Of a stretch of DNA of 64,000 nt, positions 46,517 through 60,525 are shown in pieces. The notes under the pieces were generated by a model, which saw only the letters and a list, made by a program, of their open reading frames with translations, was not told the origin of the DNA and did not search any database. A program made the translations under genes and the position numbers. The stretch comes from Cannabis sativa (lineage: Eukaryota; Streptophyta; Magnoliopsida; Rosales; Cannabaceae). Positions within the stretch are counted from its first letter, which is position 1. Each line of letters starts with the position of its first letter. The stretch lies in NCBI RefSeq assembly GCF_029168945.1, contig NC_083607.1, positions 10,434,001 through 10,498,000 on the forward strand. Reading direction: 5' to 3'.

Positions 46517-49474
46517 CTAGGTAGATATTACGTGCCGAGGCACGTAAATGTTAGTTTTATTTAAGTTTTAATATTTTTTTAGATTTTTGTAACTATTTTT
46601 GATTGATTATTTGAACTATTTGTTTTATCAAAGTAAACTGTGTTTTGCAAAATTTAACGAAAACATTATGTAGCAAAAATTAATGAAAAAGTGTCATCTT
46701 AAAATAAAGAAAAGGTATTAAAATAGAAAATCCTATAACAAATAAAATTAAGCATAGTGAAACTTTATCTTAATCTTCCATCGGTTCAGCAGTTTGAATG
46801 ATGAATTGATTGTACTTTGGACTCATTCCTCGTTTTCGATCTACATACAACTGGATTCTCCATTTATTGACTGATAATTTCTCTGTAGTTTTTTGGAGAA
46901 AGAATCGATCTCTAAGATTAATTTATATAATTTAATCATCTTGAACTGAAAGAAAAAAAGGAAGAAAAAAAAAAGAGTGGACCCTCTAATCAATATATAA
47001 TTTATTAAAGTTTAACTAACATATTTAAAAAGAGACCACAATAAAACTGGTCACTTACTTATAAAGTCTTTATTTCAGCTTATATATATAGAAAGTGGTC
47101 TATTTTAGGTTGGTTGTGACTTTTTTTTTTTTTTCACTCTGTTTTTGCTAAAATTGCATACATTTCTTATAAGGGTCTTTGAATACATGAGTCTTTTGGG
47201 GCCTGTCTCACTATCAATATAAGATACTTGATTCAAATCAAAAATGGTCTTTGATAAGGAACAAACATGTATAAATATAAGAGACTTAATTCCATAGAAT
47301 GATATATGCTCCATCTCAATTGAATAAAATACCTCTTTGGAGCCCTGATTATATATGCTCCATCTCTATTGACAAAAGACGATTGAGACGGCTAGATGCT
47401 CCAAAGCTAGACAATACCACCATGCCGGTAAGACCATTGATCCCAATTCTATTAACCAATTAAGGAATTGTAAAGAAAAATCCTGCACAAATAAATTGAG
47501 TTAGAAGATAATGTCACCGATTTAGTTTTGCTCTTTGGTATGGCTTCAAAATAAATAAGGTTGAAGAATAACAAATTTATACTTGCCATCATGCCAAAAT
47601 AAGTTTGCATCTAACTCTAGTAGCACGAGCAGAGTTGCATTCATTTGTGTAACTAAACCGAATTACAAATCTATATTATCTAAGATAACAATTGAGAAGA
47701 AATATCAGTTAGTAAGAACAGAAGTGCAACTTGAAAATAATCTTTACTAATTTAAAATAAAAATAAAATAAGAGAAAGCTACAAACTGCAGTTTGTTGCT
47801 GATTGAGAACAGCATTACATCGCATTCATAGGTAACCACCATTGCTTCCAATTGACGGTGCTCTCACAAAGTGAAGAAATAAATTAAATTAAATTCTACG
47901 TCTCATTACTTTAGTATAATATTTTTCAAAAAAATAAAATGAACATACAAAGGCATTCAGTCTCCAACCAGTAGAATTAGCAATTTCACAAGATTCTTCT
48001 ACATTTAGTAGCACACACAAGGTAAGAGCTTGAACAAAAAAATTTAAACTGAACTTATACAGGTTAATAAAACATAAATACAGTTGTTGTATGTATTATT
48101 TACTAAAGAGAAAGATTATAATAATAACATTGACAATGTAATATGATCTAAACCTTCTTTGACAATGACCACAATCATGGTCACAGCTGTTCTTTTTATT
48201 AATTGAACCCTATTAGCCATATTGAATGTGAATGGTCCAAAACTTCAGTAGTACGCTAACTATGTACAACAATTCCTCCCAAAAGACTCAAATTTTGAAG
48301 TATTAAACTGAATCATTCATCCTAATCCACCAATTTTTAAGTTTCCTAAACAATCAAATAGTAACCCACATTTCCCAAGTAGCGATAACATACCTAAATC
48401 TACAACACAATTTGAAAAATTCAAAAACATGAAGTTTTAACTAACCTGTGAATGGGGATATTGTCTACAATGCGATAACCACATTGCTGGTAAATTTAAC
48501 CAAGAAAGCGAAACCCACCTTATTTAGTAAATATTATAACATACCCACTGTTCATCAAAGAATGTATCTAACCTGAGAATGATAACATACACACTGATAC
48601 ATTGTCGATTCACTTAATAATGAAAATTAGAAGTTGGCACTGCAATAATCCAATTTAAAAAGGTGTAGAAGAGAAAGTGAACAAAAATAAAAGAACTATC
48701 AAAAATGAAACGAACCCATTCTTTGATGAACCAAATTCTTCTTGGCATATCGATTCTTTCACGAAGGTCTGAAGCATGAAAATAAATTGGATCAGAACCC
48801 TCCCATATATATATATATGTATGAATTATTATATATATGTATTAAATTAGAAACGAAATATCAAAAATTAAGAGAGGAAAAAGGGAAACGAACGACATTC
48901 TTCTTGGCCTCAATTCTTTCACGAAGGTCTGAAGCATGAAATCACATTGGATCAGAACCCTCTCCCTCTGAGCTGATATCCAAGCTACGAGGGCAACTAT
49001 TGGGGAATGAAGGAGCTACATCCTGAATCATTGTATGTGAGAATTGGATCTGCTGCAATATTTGATCGATTAACTTTTTGGGCGACATCGATTTGGATCT
49101 CTTCTTCCAATAAAATCTAGCGACATCGATTAGGATTTCTTCAAAAGAAGAGAGGATCAATCGATTGGGATTTTGAATTTGCGATGAACGTTTCAGATTT
49201 CTTTGAATTCATGAGGCCATTGTTGTTGCAGTCGTTCTCCGATTTCGATTTCTTTAAAAGAAGAGAGGGTTGATAGATTGGAATTTTGAATTCGTGTTCG
49301 ATTTTGATTTTTAGGATCGATCGATTGGATTTTGAATTCAGTTTTTTTTTTAAATTTTTTTTTAGTTTTTTTTAAGAATAATAGGTTAACGGCGTTAATA
49401 AAATCGTTAAAAAAAATAAAAAAGATCGTTAAACCAAGAATTGCCGTTAGATAGGCACTTTTAATATATAAAGA
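46517..49474 (-). mobile_element. Helitron 2 (non-autonomous, minus strand)
   Basis: In reverse, it starts TCTTTATATATTAAAAGTGC at 49474 (host A before it) and ends at 46517 with the hairpin ACGTGCC-TC-GGCACGT (46530-46545) and CTAG. The 5' end is close to that of Helitron 3. Its 3' end faces the 3' end of Helitron 1 with a 19-bp (TA)n gap. Two coding-like blocks in the same orientation are seen: about 46778-46912 (KLSVNKWRIQLYVDRKRGMS, PKYNQFIIQTAEPMED then TAA) and 48942-49105 (MSPKKLIDQILQQIQFSH). I recognise neither. A segment of about 60 bp with TTCACGAAGGTCTGAAGCAT occurs twice (about 48750 and 48915). Confidence 0.8.
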
Positions 49475-49888
49475 TATATATATCATGGTTAAAATTTTGT
49501 TAATATCGTTCGTTTTGCAAGTTTTATAAATTAATTAAATAAGAATTTGAAAACAAATATTTCGGTAATTAATGCAGGACTCAATTTTTTAATATTTTTC
49601 TTTAACTATACAAAAAGATAATGAATTCCAATTAATTCGGCTAATTTAATTGTTTAAAATATTGTGATTTTATATTTATAATATCAAACTTAATTAAATT
49701 AGGAATCTTGATATTTATATTTATATATTCAAGAAAAAATTATCTATATCCTTTAAATTACGCGTAAAGTAAGATATCATTTAAATTTCAGCAAAAACTT
49801 CTCTCAAAAAAAAAAAAAAAATCAGCAACATTAATATATCATTTACAGATAATTATATATGATTGTATGTTCAATTAAAACTAGGATG

Positions 49889-49997
49889 TATCTTTTAAAA
49901 TTGAATTATATCATAGTTGGAATATAAATAGGATTTGGTGATATATCTTTTTAAAATTGAATTATATCATAGTTGGAATATAAATAGGATTTGGTAA
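49889..49997 (+). repeat. Two ~54-bp direct repeats in the kinase promoter
   Basis: TATCTTTTAAAATTGAATTA ... GGATTTGGT at 49889-49941 and again at 49944-49997, differing by one T and one base. They lie immediately upstream of the TATA box of the kinase gene and duplicate ATTATATCATAGTTGG. Confidence 0.9.
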
Positions 49998-50012
49998 TCA
50001 CTCGAGAATATA

Positions 50013-50020
50013 TATAAATA
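50013..50020 (+). promoter_or_regulatory. TATA box of the kinase gene
   Basis: TATAAATA, 133 bp before the ATG at 50146, placed right after the duplicated promoter segment. Confidence 0.5.
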
Positions 50021-50145
50021 GTAAGCAATGCACAGTGACTTGTTTACTTATGCTCGATTCATTTTCCTTTTAAATTTACTTACACAGATCAATATAATTA
50101 ATCAAACTAAATTAAATTAAGATATCATAATTAGTATTAATTAAT

Positions 50146-51202
50146 ATGGAGGATGTGTTGGATCAAAGGAGAATGATTGGAAATAAGTACGAACTGGGTG
50201 AGAAACTTGGCGAAGGGACATACGGTGTTACATACTTATGTCGAGACTTAGTGACCCACGAAACCCTAGCTTGCAAGGCCATCTCCAAAGCTCATATGGA
50301 CACAAAGGTAATTAATATTATAATTAAAAATATATACTAATCAACTAGCAATAATAATAATAATAATAAAATGTTATTGTACATATATGTAGGAGGAAAT
50401 TGAGAATATATATAATGAGGTGACTATCATGATGAAGTTGCCAGATCACCCAAATATTGTGAAGTTAAAGGCATTTTGTGAGGACAGAAACAACTTTTAC
50501 CTAATTATGGAGCTTTGTAAAGGAGGCGAGTTGGTGGATCTAATTAAGGCTAAAAACTACTTGAGTGAGGCAGAGGCAGCTCCTGTGGCTAAGATGATAG
50601 TCAAGGCAATCATGACATGTCATACCAATGGGATCATGCATAGAGATTTGAAGCCTGAAAACTTGTTGTTCCTTAACAACAAACAAGACTCGCCTCTCAA
50701 ACTCATTGATTTTGGATTTTCTGCCTTTTTTAAGCCTAATCAAAGGTTTTCAAATATAGTGGGGACTCTGTATTATGCAGCCCCAGAGATTTTGAGCAAA
50801 TGGAAGTGTCATGGGCCAGAAGTGGATATTTGGAGTGCTGGAGTTATCATTTACATTATGTTGTGTGGTAATTTCCCATTTTATCCTGAATTCTCAGATG
50901 ATTCAAGTTTTGATCATAGCATTACTCAGATGAGTTGTGCTATTTTAAAAGGGGACATAGATTTTCAAACACAGCCGTGGCCTCGAATTTCTGAGAGTGC
51001 AAAGAGTCTTATAAGACAAATGCTAGAGCGTGATCCAAAAAAGCGTTTGACTGCTCAACAAGTGCTTGGTAATTAACTATTACTAATTAATCTATGAATA
51101 TATATTTTTTATTTTCTAATTAATTTTATTTTTTTAATAACTTTATTAATATTGGTTATTATGTTTATTATTGCAGAACACCCTTGGATTCAAAATGCAT
51201 AA
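50146..51202 (+). CDS. CDPK-type Ser/Thr kinase lacking the regulatory C-terminus (3 exons)
   Basis: Exons 50146-50307, 50393-51068 and 51177-51202 (GT-AG introns) encode 287 residues. Catalytic features are complete: Gly loop GEGTYG (22-27), ATP Lys in ACKAI (44), HRDLKPEN (137-144), DFG (160-162), APE (184-186), and the terminal Glu-His-Pro-Trp-Ile. The motif style (VTYLCRD, PLKLIDFGFSAFFKP) is that of calcium-dependent protein kinases. A normal CDPK continues with an autoinhibitory junction and four EF hands (about 500 residues); here a stop follows three residues after Pro-Trp-Ile, and no EF hand is seen downstream. No N-terminal Met-Gly myristoylation site. PEP-carboxylase kinases are also CDPK-like and end here, but sequence style is closer to CDPK. 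Predicted to be active without calcium control; substrate unknown. Confidence 0.85.
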
Positions 51203-52251
51203 CATTACCAAATGATACTGATTCAGTCTCTTCTAATATATGCTTTTCTTTTCGGTCTCAATTGTTGTAACAAAGAGTTCAATTCAAGACGGTCGATGAA
51301 GAAGAAAATACTCTTGTCTTAATTGTAATAATCATTTACTTTTATGTATTTAACTCTTTGTTTTGTTTGGATTAATATTGATTATTTCACAACATTCTAT
51401 TTCATTTGTATCATTTATTTCAACTCCAACTCTTTATTTATTCATACATACATGTATGTGTGCTATTCTACTTAATTAATTAATTTCTGTACAATTATAA
51501 CAAACAAATGTCTTAAGTTCTCTTGTTCAAAATAATTAAATTAATAAATAAATAAATAAATTGTTAGTTCTCAACCTAGCTAGCTATATAAGTACCAATA
51601 ACCCAACTAATAATTAAGACTCTTTATTCATTCTTCAAAGAATATAAAACATCATATTAGTAGAACTAAAAAAGACCGAGTAAATTTGGTTTTCGAAGAT
51701 TTATCTTTTAGATTAGAGCTACAAAAACATTTCGAACTTTTGACAAGGCATGAACCAATTGCAAACATGAGTTTGGAGGCACAAACACGCGACACAACAA
51801 AATATATATAGATTTGTGTCAAAACAGTGATGTAAATTGGAAAGACATGATATATGGACTTGAGCACCAACGATAAATTCAATACTACAGTAAGAAAGCA
51901 CAATCATATTAGTATGAGGGCACAATAAACGAATATATAAAGCCTAAGACCATGACACATAAAATGTCCAAATTAAATCCATAAATGGTTCGTTTGGTAA
52001 GCAGGATTAGACATGCTAATTTGTCTAATTCAGCGTTTGGACATGTTGAAAGTCTGGATAACTAATCCAGCTAATCACATCTGTGTGGGATAATTTATCC
52101 CATCCAACAGGGTGGCATAAATAAACCCACATACAGGTAAGATTTTTTTATCATTTCCTAATTTTGATTTTGTTAATATATTTAATTTTAAATTTAATTA
52201 ATAAGAATATAAATGAAAGGATTATTACAATTTTTTTATCAAAAACTTATT
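51203..52251. other. AT-rich region downstream of the kinase gene
   Basis: Includes the kinase 3' region and (TTAA)/(AAAT)n runs. A GGTTCGTTTGGTAAGC...block at about 51987-52130 resembles the edge of a plant MITE but no inverted partner was found. Confidence 0.45.
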
Positions 52252-52394
52252 AGCATGATCCAAAAAAGTGTTTGACTCCGCAACAAGTGCTTGGTAATTA
52301 CTAATCTATGCATATATATAATTTTTGTTTTGTAATGTGTCTTTCTAATTAATTTTATTTTTTTAATTAACTTTATTGATTGATTATCTATATA
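52252..52394 (+). pseudogene. Duplicated end of kinase exon 2 and part of intron 2
   Basis: GCATGATCCAAAAAAGTGTT, then ACAAGTGCTTGGTAATTACT matches the end of kinase exon 2 and its donor site (51028-51080), and the similarity goes on into the intron (CTAATTAATTTTATTTTTTT). It is a decayed partial copy about 1.2 kb downstream of the original, now separated from its right flank by the LINE. Confidence 0.85.
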
Positions 52395-52444
52395 TATATA
52401 ATTGTGTTGTTTTTTTTTTTTTTTGAAAAGAAGAAGAAACTTCA

Positions 52445-55400
52445 TTAACATAAGTCATCCAATAGCAAGGATGAAATTTCAGATGGCAAAGTAGCCACAC
52501 TGAATGTACAATCAGCTGTATGAACAGAATTACGAGCCAAAGCATGCGCAACTTTGTTCGCGGATCGCTTAACAAAAACAATTGAAACGGACAATAAATC
52601 TACCAAAAGTGCCTTACAATCATAAATCACAAAACCATATGGAGAAATCATTGGTTTGTTAGAATTAATATCATTGACAACATTGAGGCAATCGGTTTCC
52701 ACAATCACATCTCTCCATCCCTTGCCCTTAATCCAACTCAAGGCCTCCTTTATTCCCACTGCTTCAGCCACAATCGAAGCAACTACACCAGAAAAACTGG
52801 TTTGCCGAGCCTCCAGGAGTGCACCAGCACTTGTGCGAGCCACCATGCCTGCCCCAAATCTTTCCTCTTGTTGAAAAATGGCCCCATCAACATTAACCTT
52901 AAGCTTTTGAAACGAAGGAGGAGTCCAATGCTCATTGTTATCTACCCTGCTATGACTTATAGGGGTAGTTTGAAAACGATTTTGAGCATTTATCCAGTTA
53001 GCTAAGGTGAGTTTCGCTGATGTTACAATTTCTTCAACCAATGGTGATTTTGCATTCCAGACTTTATCATTTCTGAACTTCCACAGAGACCAACAAATCA
53101 TGGAAACTTCAATTTTTGTTGCAGCATCCCATTTAGCAAGACCTGATTGGAACCAAGCTGCAAAAGTGGCATCGGTTGAGTCCAGATCTCTTATTCCCAC
53201 ATTACTCCAGCAAGCCTTTGCAACAGAGCAGTGCACAAACAAGTGAAGAGAGGTTTCTGCAGTCGAGTTACACCATGGGCATCGAGTATCAAGGTGTACA
53301 TGCCTTAACCGAAGCTGTGAACGAGTAGGCAAACATCTCGAGCATGTTCTCCACAGAAAATTCTTGACTTTAGGGGGTAACTTAAGATGCCATAAAGCCC
53401 TCCAAAAACCCGAGTTGCTGTCTTGAGACCATTCCCCTTTCAATTCTTGAAGACAATGGTACCCACTTTTTACGGTATACATACCAGATTTTTCTTTACA
53501 CCAGTACCAGCCATCATTATTTGCTGCAGAATTTAGAGGAATACTTAGCACTAGTTTTTTATCCCTTTCATTCAAAACATCCTCCAAAACTTCTTTATCC
53601 CACTCCCTCACACCTATTTTCATCAGAGAATTAACCTTAGCATTATTCAGCACTGGGTGAGTTGATGAAATGAATGGATCATCATCATGAATAAGTCACG
53701 GCTCCTTTAGGACAGCAACAGAATCCCGTGACCCTATAAGCCTTCTCATACCCACTTTAATTAGATCTCTTGATGCTAATACACTTCTCCAAATGTAGCT
53801 TGGATTGGCTCCCACTTCAGCAGATAAGAACGAACCCTTTGGGAAATATCTAGCTTTGAATATTCGAGTAACAAGGCTCTCAGGATTAGTTATGAGTCTC
53901 CATCCTTGTTTGCCCAACAAGGCAATATTAAAGTTCCGAAGATCTCGGAAACCCATACCACCTACTCCCTTATGTTTGCTCAGATTTTTTCAACTAAGCC
54001 AATGAATACCATTCTTTTGGGACGATTTCGAATGCCACCAGAAATTACACATACTTCTCTCAATATCCTTACAAGTATCCTGAGGCAACTGGAACACATT
54101 CATAGCATACGAAGGGAGTGCTTGAACAACAGCCTTGATTAACACTTCTTTTCCTGCTCTAGATAATAACTTCCCATCCCAACTTTGAATCTTCTTCCTC
54201 ACTTTGTCTTTCAGGTAGCCAAACACAGCAGACTTATTCCTAGACAAAGTACTTGGCAGCCCCAAATACTTACTATCCTCCCCTGCTTCCCTGATGCCCA
54301 AAGTCTGACATATACGATCTCTGTCCTGACTTATAGTGTTGGTGCTAAAGAAAGCTGAAGATTTCGCAAAGTTAACCTTCTGACCTGAAGCCATCTCAAA
54401 GACCCGAAGCAATTGCTGAACTCTTTGGACATCATTATCATTCGCCTTACAATACAGATAGCTATCGTCCGCAAAGAGCATGTGCGACACCATCGGGGCT
54501 TTGTTTGCAACCTTGCATCCATGAATCCACTTTCTTTCTTCATATTTCCTTATTAAAGCCGAGAATCCTTCAGCGCATATCAAGAATAAATAAGGCGATA
54601 TAGGATCCCCCTGCCTAAGTCCTCGAGAAGGAACAATAGGCCCAATCTCATGTCCCCCACTAACCACTGTATACTCTACCGAGGATAAGCAACTGGCAAT
54701 CATTCGAACCCATTTCTCATCAAAGCCCATCTTCGTCAACATAGCACCTATATAAGACCATTCGACCCGATCATAGGCCTTGCTCATGTCCAATTTAAGC
54801 GCCATGAAACCATCCTTTCCGCGTTGCTTCCTTTTCAAATAATGAAGAATTTCAAAAGAGACCATGATGTTGTCAGTTATCAGTCTTCCTGGGATGAAAG
54901 CGCTTTGGTTCACGGAGATAATGTCATTGAGAAGCCCTTTCATTCGATTAGCAAGCACTTTTGTAACAATTTTAGCTAGCACATTACATAGGGAGATCGG
55001 TCTAAGCTCCGTCATCTTGTCTGGGCACTTCTTTTTGGGGATTAATACCACGTTTGTCTTGTTCAAACCAGGTGGCATTGCTTCCATTCTAAAGAACTCC
55101 CTCACCGTATGTACTACATCCCCTCCTACTATATTCCAAAACTTTTGATAAAATGCCGGGTTCATCCCATCGGGTCCCGGGGATTTGTCGGGATGCATTT
55201 GGAACACAGCCGCTTTAACTTCCTCTTCCATGATTGGTTGTAACAACACTCTATTATGGTTCTCTTTAACAACATGTGGTACACAAGACAAAATTTCTCT
55301 CCAATCTACAACTGAAGCCTGAAACAATCCTTGAAAATAATCAAAAATGACACTATTCAAACCACTTTCCCAATCCACAAAGACCCCATTCTCATTTTCC

Positions 55401-56515
55401 AGACGCACAATCTGATTATTTCTACGTCTCCCACTAGCTCTAGCATGAAAAAACTTACTATTTTGATCTCCATCTTTGAGCCATAGTTGCTTAGACCGCT
55501 GCTTCCAATAGACCTCTTTTTGATGAAGAACTTCAAACAACTTCTTCTTAGCTTCACTATACTGTTGCAACCCATCCTCATCACTTCTTCCCTTAAGCCG
55601 CTTAAGAGCCAAATTACAGCTTTTAATTCTTTGAGAAAAATTGCCTTCCATGCCTCTGCCCCAATCCGCAAGAGCTTCACCACATTTACCAATTTTGAAC
55701 TGAAGGGATCCCCCTAAATTATTTTCCCAGCAACCTCTAACAACTTCCTCACAACCCGGTTCACTCAACCACCAATTTTTGAATTTAAAATGTCGATGCC
55801 CCTGCTCTTTATTTCGAAAGTTTGTGTTTAGAATCAAAGGTGTGTGGTCCGATGGAGAAACATCATGATTGAAGAGTCTTGCATAGCTAAACAATGCCAA
55901 CCAATCATCACTTATCATTACCCTATCCAACCTTGCTTCAATCCAATTGGGTGTATTTCTTCCTTTCTCCCAAGTAAATGGATGACCATATAACTTTAAG
56001 TCTTGCAACCCACACTCCCCAATAGCTGCCCGAAAGCCATCAATGAGCCAATTTGGATAACGATTACCCCCTTTCTTCTCGCTTTGGTCCATTACATTAT
56101 TGAAGTCTCCAATTAGACACCACGGTAAAGAACTTTCCGCTTTTAACTCCCTAATTAAATTCCAAGTGTTAGCTCTAAGACTTCTATTTGGCTCCCCATA
56201 AATACCAGTTAGCCGAAATTGATGAATGCCTTCCCAAGAGATAGAAGCATCTATATGGTTTCGAGAATAGCCATTGATTGATACTTCATCTTTGTCTTTC
56301 CACAACAGAGCAAGCCCCCCACTTCTTCCTTGAGCTTCCACAACAAAACAACCTTCAAAACCAATAGAACTACTCAGCCTTTCCACTTTGTCCTTCTGAC
56401 ATAAAGTTTCACTTAAGAAAACAATACTGGGTCTCTTTTGAACAACAAGTTCGGCCATGAACTGACAAGCCCGTGGGTTCCCAAGCCCACGGCAGTTCCA
56501 TCCTATAATACTCAT
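52445..56515 (-). pseudogene. LINE ORF2: endonuclease, reverse transcriptase, zf-RVT, RNase H
   Basis: One frame of about 1,356 codons from the ATG at 56515, broken by TGA at 53990-53992 (in a Leu-Ser-Trp-Lys-like context) and TGA at 53696-53698 (Glu-Pro-Trp-like context). Order: apurinic-type endonuclease (SIIGWNCRGLGNP, GDFNNV, SDHTPLIL), reverse transcriptase (DKSPGPDGMNPAFYQ, RGLRQGDPISPYLF, catalytic FADD at about 54470), zf-RVT (about 53240-53400; HLKLPPKVKNFLWR and CPWC...HLFVHC), and a plant-type RNase H (VNVDGAIFQ, Glu in VAEAVGIKEAL, ETDC, last block ANKVAHALAR). RNase H at the C-terminus marks the plant L1 branch. Both stops fit Trp TGG to TGA changes. Dead as written, but only two substitutions from open. 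Confidence 0.92.
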
Positions 56516-57702
56516 AATGTTGGGCGAGCCCCATATGAGAAGCCCGCCAAATTTGAGTTTTTTGAAAGCCCAACACTTTCCAAGCCCACCGAAGCTTCCT
56601 TTTCCAAAGCCTCTGTTGACTTTCTCCTTTTATTATCCAGTATTAATACATTCCCATCCAATTGTTGTGTAGCTGATTCCTCCATTTGTGAGTCAGAGAT
56701 CTCTACACTGAGATTATTTTCCTTATTAGTCTTCCTAGAATCTTGCAAAATCACCTCCTGATTCAAATTAGCTTCTTTTTCTCCACCTTTATCTCCACGA
56801 TTATTGCCACCTTCCTCTCCCTGGCTGTCACTTTCCATATTGGTCTCTCCCATATGATTCTCCAACGATCCACCACTGCTCTCTCCGACCACCGCCCCTG
56901 GAGTCCACCCTCGAGTTCTAAGCCATTTCGCACCAATGTTTTGCTTTCGGTTCTGGAATTTGGCTCTCATAAACTCCCCATAAGGCTTAACAATTTGGTC
57001 TAGTGGCTTGTCAAAAAGTTTGACACAAAACCTTTCTGAATGGCCAATGATTCCACATATAAAACAAAAGGTTGGCGCTCTTTCATACTTGAAAGTAGCC
57101 CAAAATGTTGTTCCATCAGGCTTTGTCAGTCTCATACGCCTTCTCAATGGTTTATTGATGTCGATGGTCACCCGCACTCTGAAGTAATCCCTCCACACGC
57201 CCAAAAAATTCTTAGGATCCGACTCCACAAACTGCCCCATTACTTTGGCTATATTACGAAGAACACTATTCGACATACAACCAGGTTGCAAATCGAAAAC
57301 TTGAACCCAGATGTCTAACTTATTCAACATTATCTCCTGTGGATTCTCCCCCTCTTTCAATCTGGCCAGTATCAATTGCATCCGATTAAATGTCCAAGGG
57401 CTCCCTGTAATCACCCTTTGGATGTCCACCTCATGATAAAATTGAAACAAATACCTGTCTGGTGGTAGTTCCTTGACAAACATGCCCATGCCTGGTTTCC
57501 ATAGTGAAGCAAGTACATTCTGCATTGTTTCAAAATCGAAGTCTCTATCTGATAAAAATCTGCCCACTAAGCACCATCTCGCATCGATCCCATCGTCTTC
57601 ATCCCTCTCCTCAATCGCTACCTCATCCTCCTCTTCTTCTGCTACCTGCACTCTCATCACCTCCTCCTCCAAAGCTTTCATATTCCAACTTCCGGACGCC
57701 AT
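56512..57702 (-). CDS. LINE ORF1: DUF4283 and zinc-knuckle RNA-binding protein
   Basis: Intact protein of 396 residues from ATG at 57702 (MASGSWNMKALEEE); the frame extends to a TTG at 57726 but the ATG fits better. After an acidic Glu/Asp-rich N-terminus, a DUF4283-like region spans about residues 42-185 (ARWCLVGRFLSDR, YLFQFYHEVDIQRVITGSPW), followed by a CCHC knuckle CFICGIIGHSERFC (about 213-226) and a basic then acidic low-complexity tail. ORF1 proteins of plant L1 elements bind the LINE RNA and form the transport particle; this is family knowledge. Its TGA overlaps the ORF2 ATG as ATGA, suggesting coupled reinitiation. Confidence 0.9.
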   Translation of the reverse strand: MASGSWNMKALEEEVMRVQVAEEEEDEVAIEERDEDDGIDARWCLVGRFLSDRDFDFETMQNVLASLWKPGMGMFVKELPPDRYLFQFYHEVDIQRVITGSPWTFNRMQLILARLKEGENPQEIMLNKLDIWVQVFDLQPGCMSNSVLRNIAKVMGQFVESDPKNFLGVWRDYFRVRVTIDINKPLRRRMRLTKPDGTTFWATFKYERAPTFCFICGIIGHSERFCVKLFDKPLDQIVKPYGEFMRAKFQNRKQNIGAKWLRTRGWTPGAVVGESSGGSLENHMGETNMESDSQGEEGGNNRGDKGGEKEANLNQEVILQDSRKTNKENNLSVEISDSQMEESATQQLDGNVLILDNKRRKSTEALEKEASVGLESVGLSKNSNLAGFSYGARPTL

Positions 57703-57853
57703 AATACTGGAGTAAACACAAACCAATAATACAAACTAATTCCAGAAAAAACGATTAACACACCATGTCAAAAGAAAAGACTGTAATATAATCATTATTA
57801 TAATTAGAAATTGATGGGGTAACTTTTTTAGATAACTTTATATAATTGTGTTG

Positions 57854-60110
<2,257 letters not shown>

Positions 60111-60299
60111 TAGAAAACAGAAAAGAGATTTATAAATTTATTTATTTATTTATTAGTTAATTAAATACACACACAAGATAATGATAGTTGTAATTATTTG
60201 TCTATAACTGTATTTACTATTTCTTTTTATCTCAAACGCATTATTAAATAAAAATATTATTTCTTAAAATAAATATAATTTTAAAAATATCATATATAT

Positions 60300-60525
60300 A
60301 TATGCTACACAAAGCGAGGTCTGCGATCAAGAAGCTGGTGGGAGGTCTTTATGTTTCGGGATTCTTGAGATTTTTAGGCTGGTGAACCCTGTTCTGGGGT
60401 TGGTTTTCATCATCGATGACGAGAGCCTTCTACAACAATTACTTGATGAAATCAGAGGGACCTATTGTTGGATCTTGGGTGAATTCTATCATCAAAGTCT
60501 GAAGTCGTGGTTTGAACACTAAAAC
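60300..60525 (+). other. Coding-like, GC-richer segment, not recognised
   Basis: A less AT-rich stretch whose plus frame reads TQSEVCDQEAGGRSLCFGIL, then VFIIDDESLLQQLLDEIR, to a TAA near 60522. No family recognised. It sits just upstream of a Helitron 3' end, so captured sequence is one explanation. Confidence 0.3.

Larger units (their letters stand above)
52410..57838 (-). mobile_element. L1-type LINE, nearly full length
   Basis: A 15-bp target duplication TATATAATTGTGTTG flanks it (52395-52409, 57839-57853). On the minus strand it has a leader of about 130 bp, ORF1, ORF2 overlapping by ATGA, and a poly(A) tail (poly-T at 52410-52424). The target is the duplicated kinase intron fragment. 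The presence of the 5' leader and ORF1 argues for a full or nearly full copy; ORF2 has two premature stops. Confidence 0.93.

Noticed and set aside
50540..50743. Minus-strand frame inside the kinase exon
   Set aside because: Shadow of the kinase coding strand.
51987..52130. MITE suggested by a GGTTCGTTTGGTAAGC start
   Set aside because: No matching inverted end or target duplication was found.
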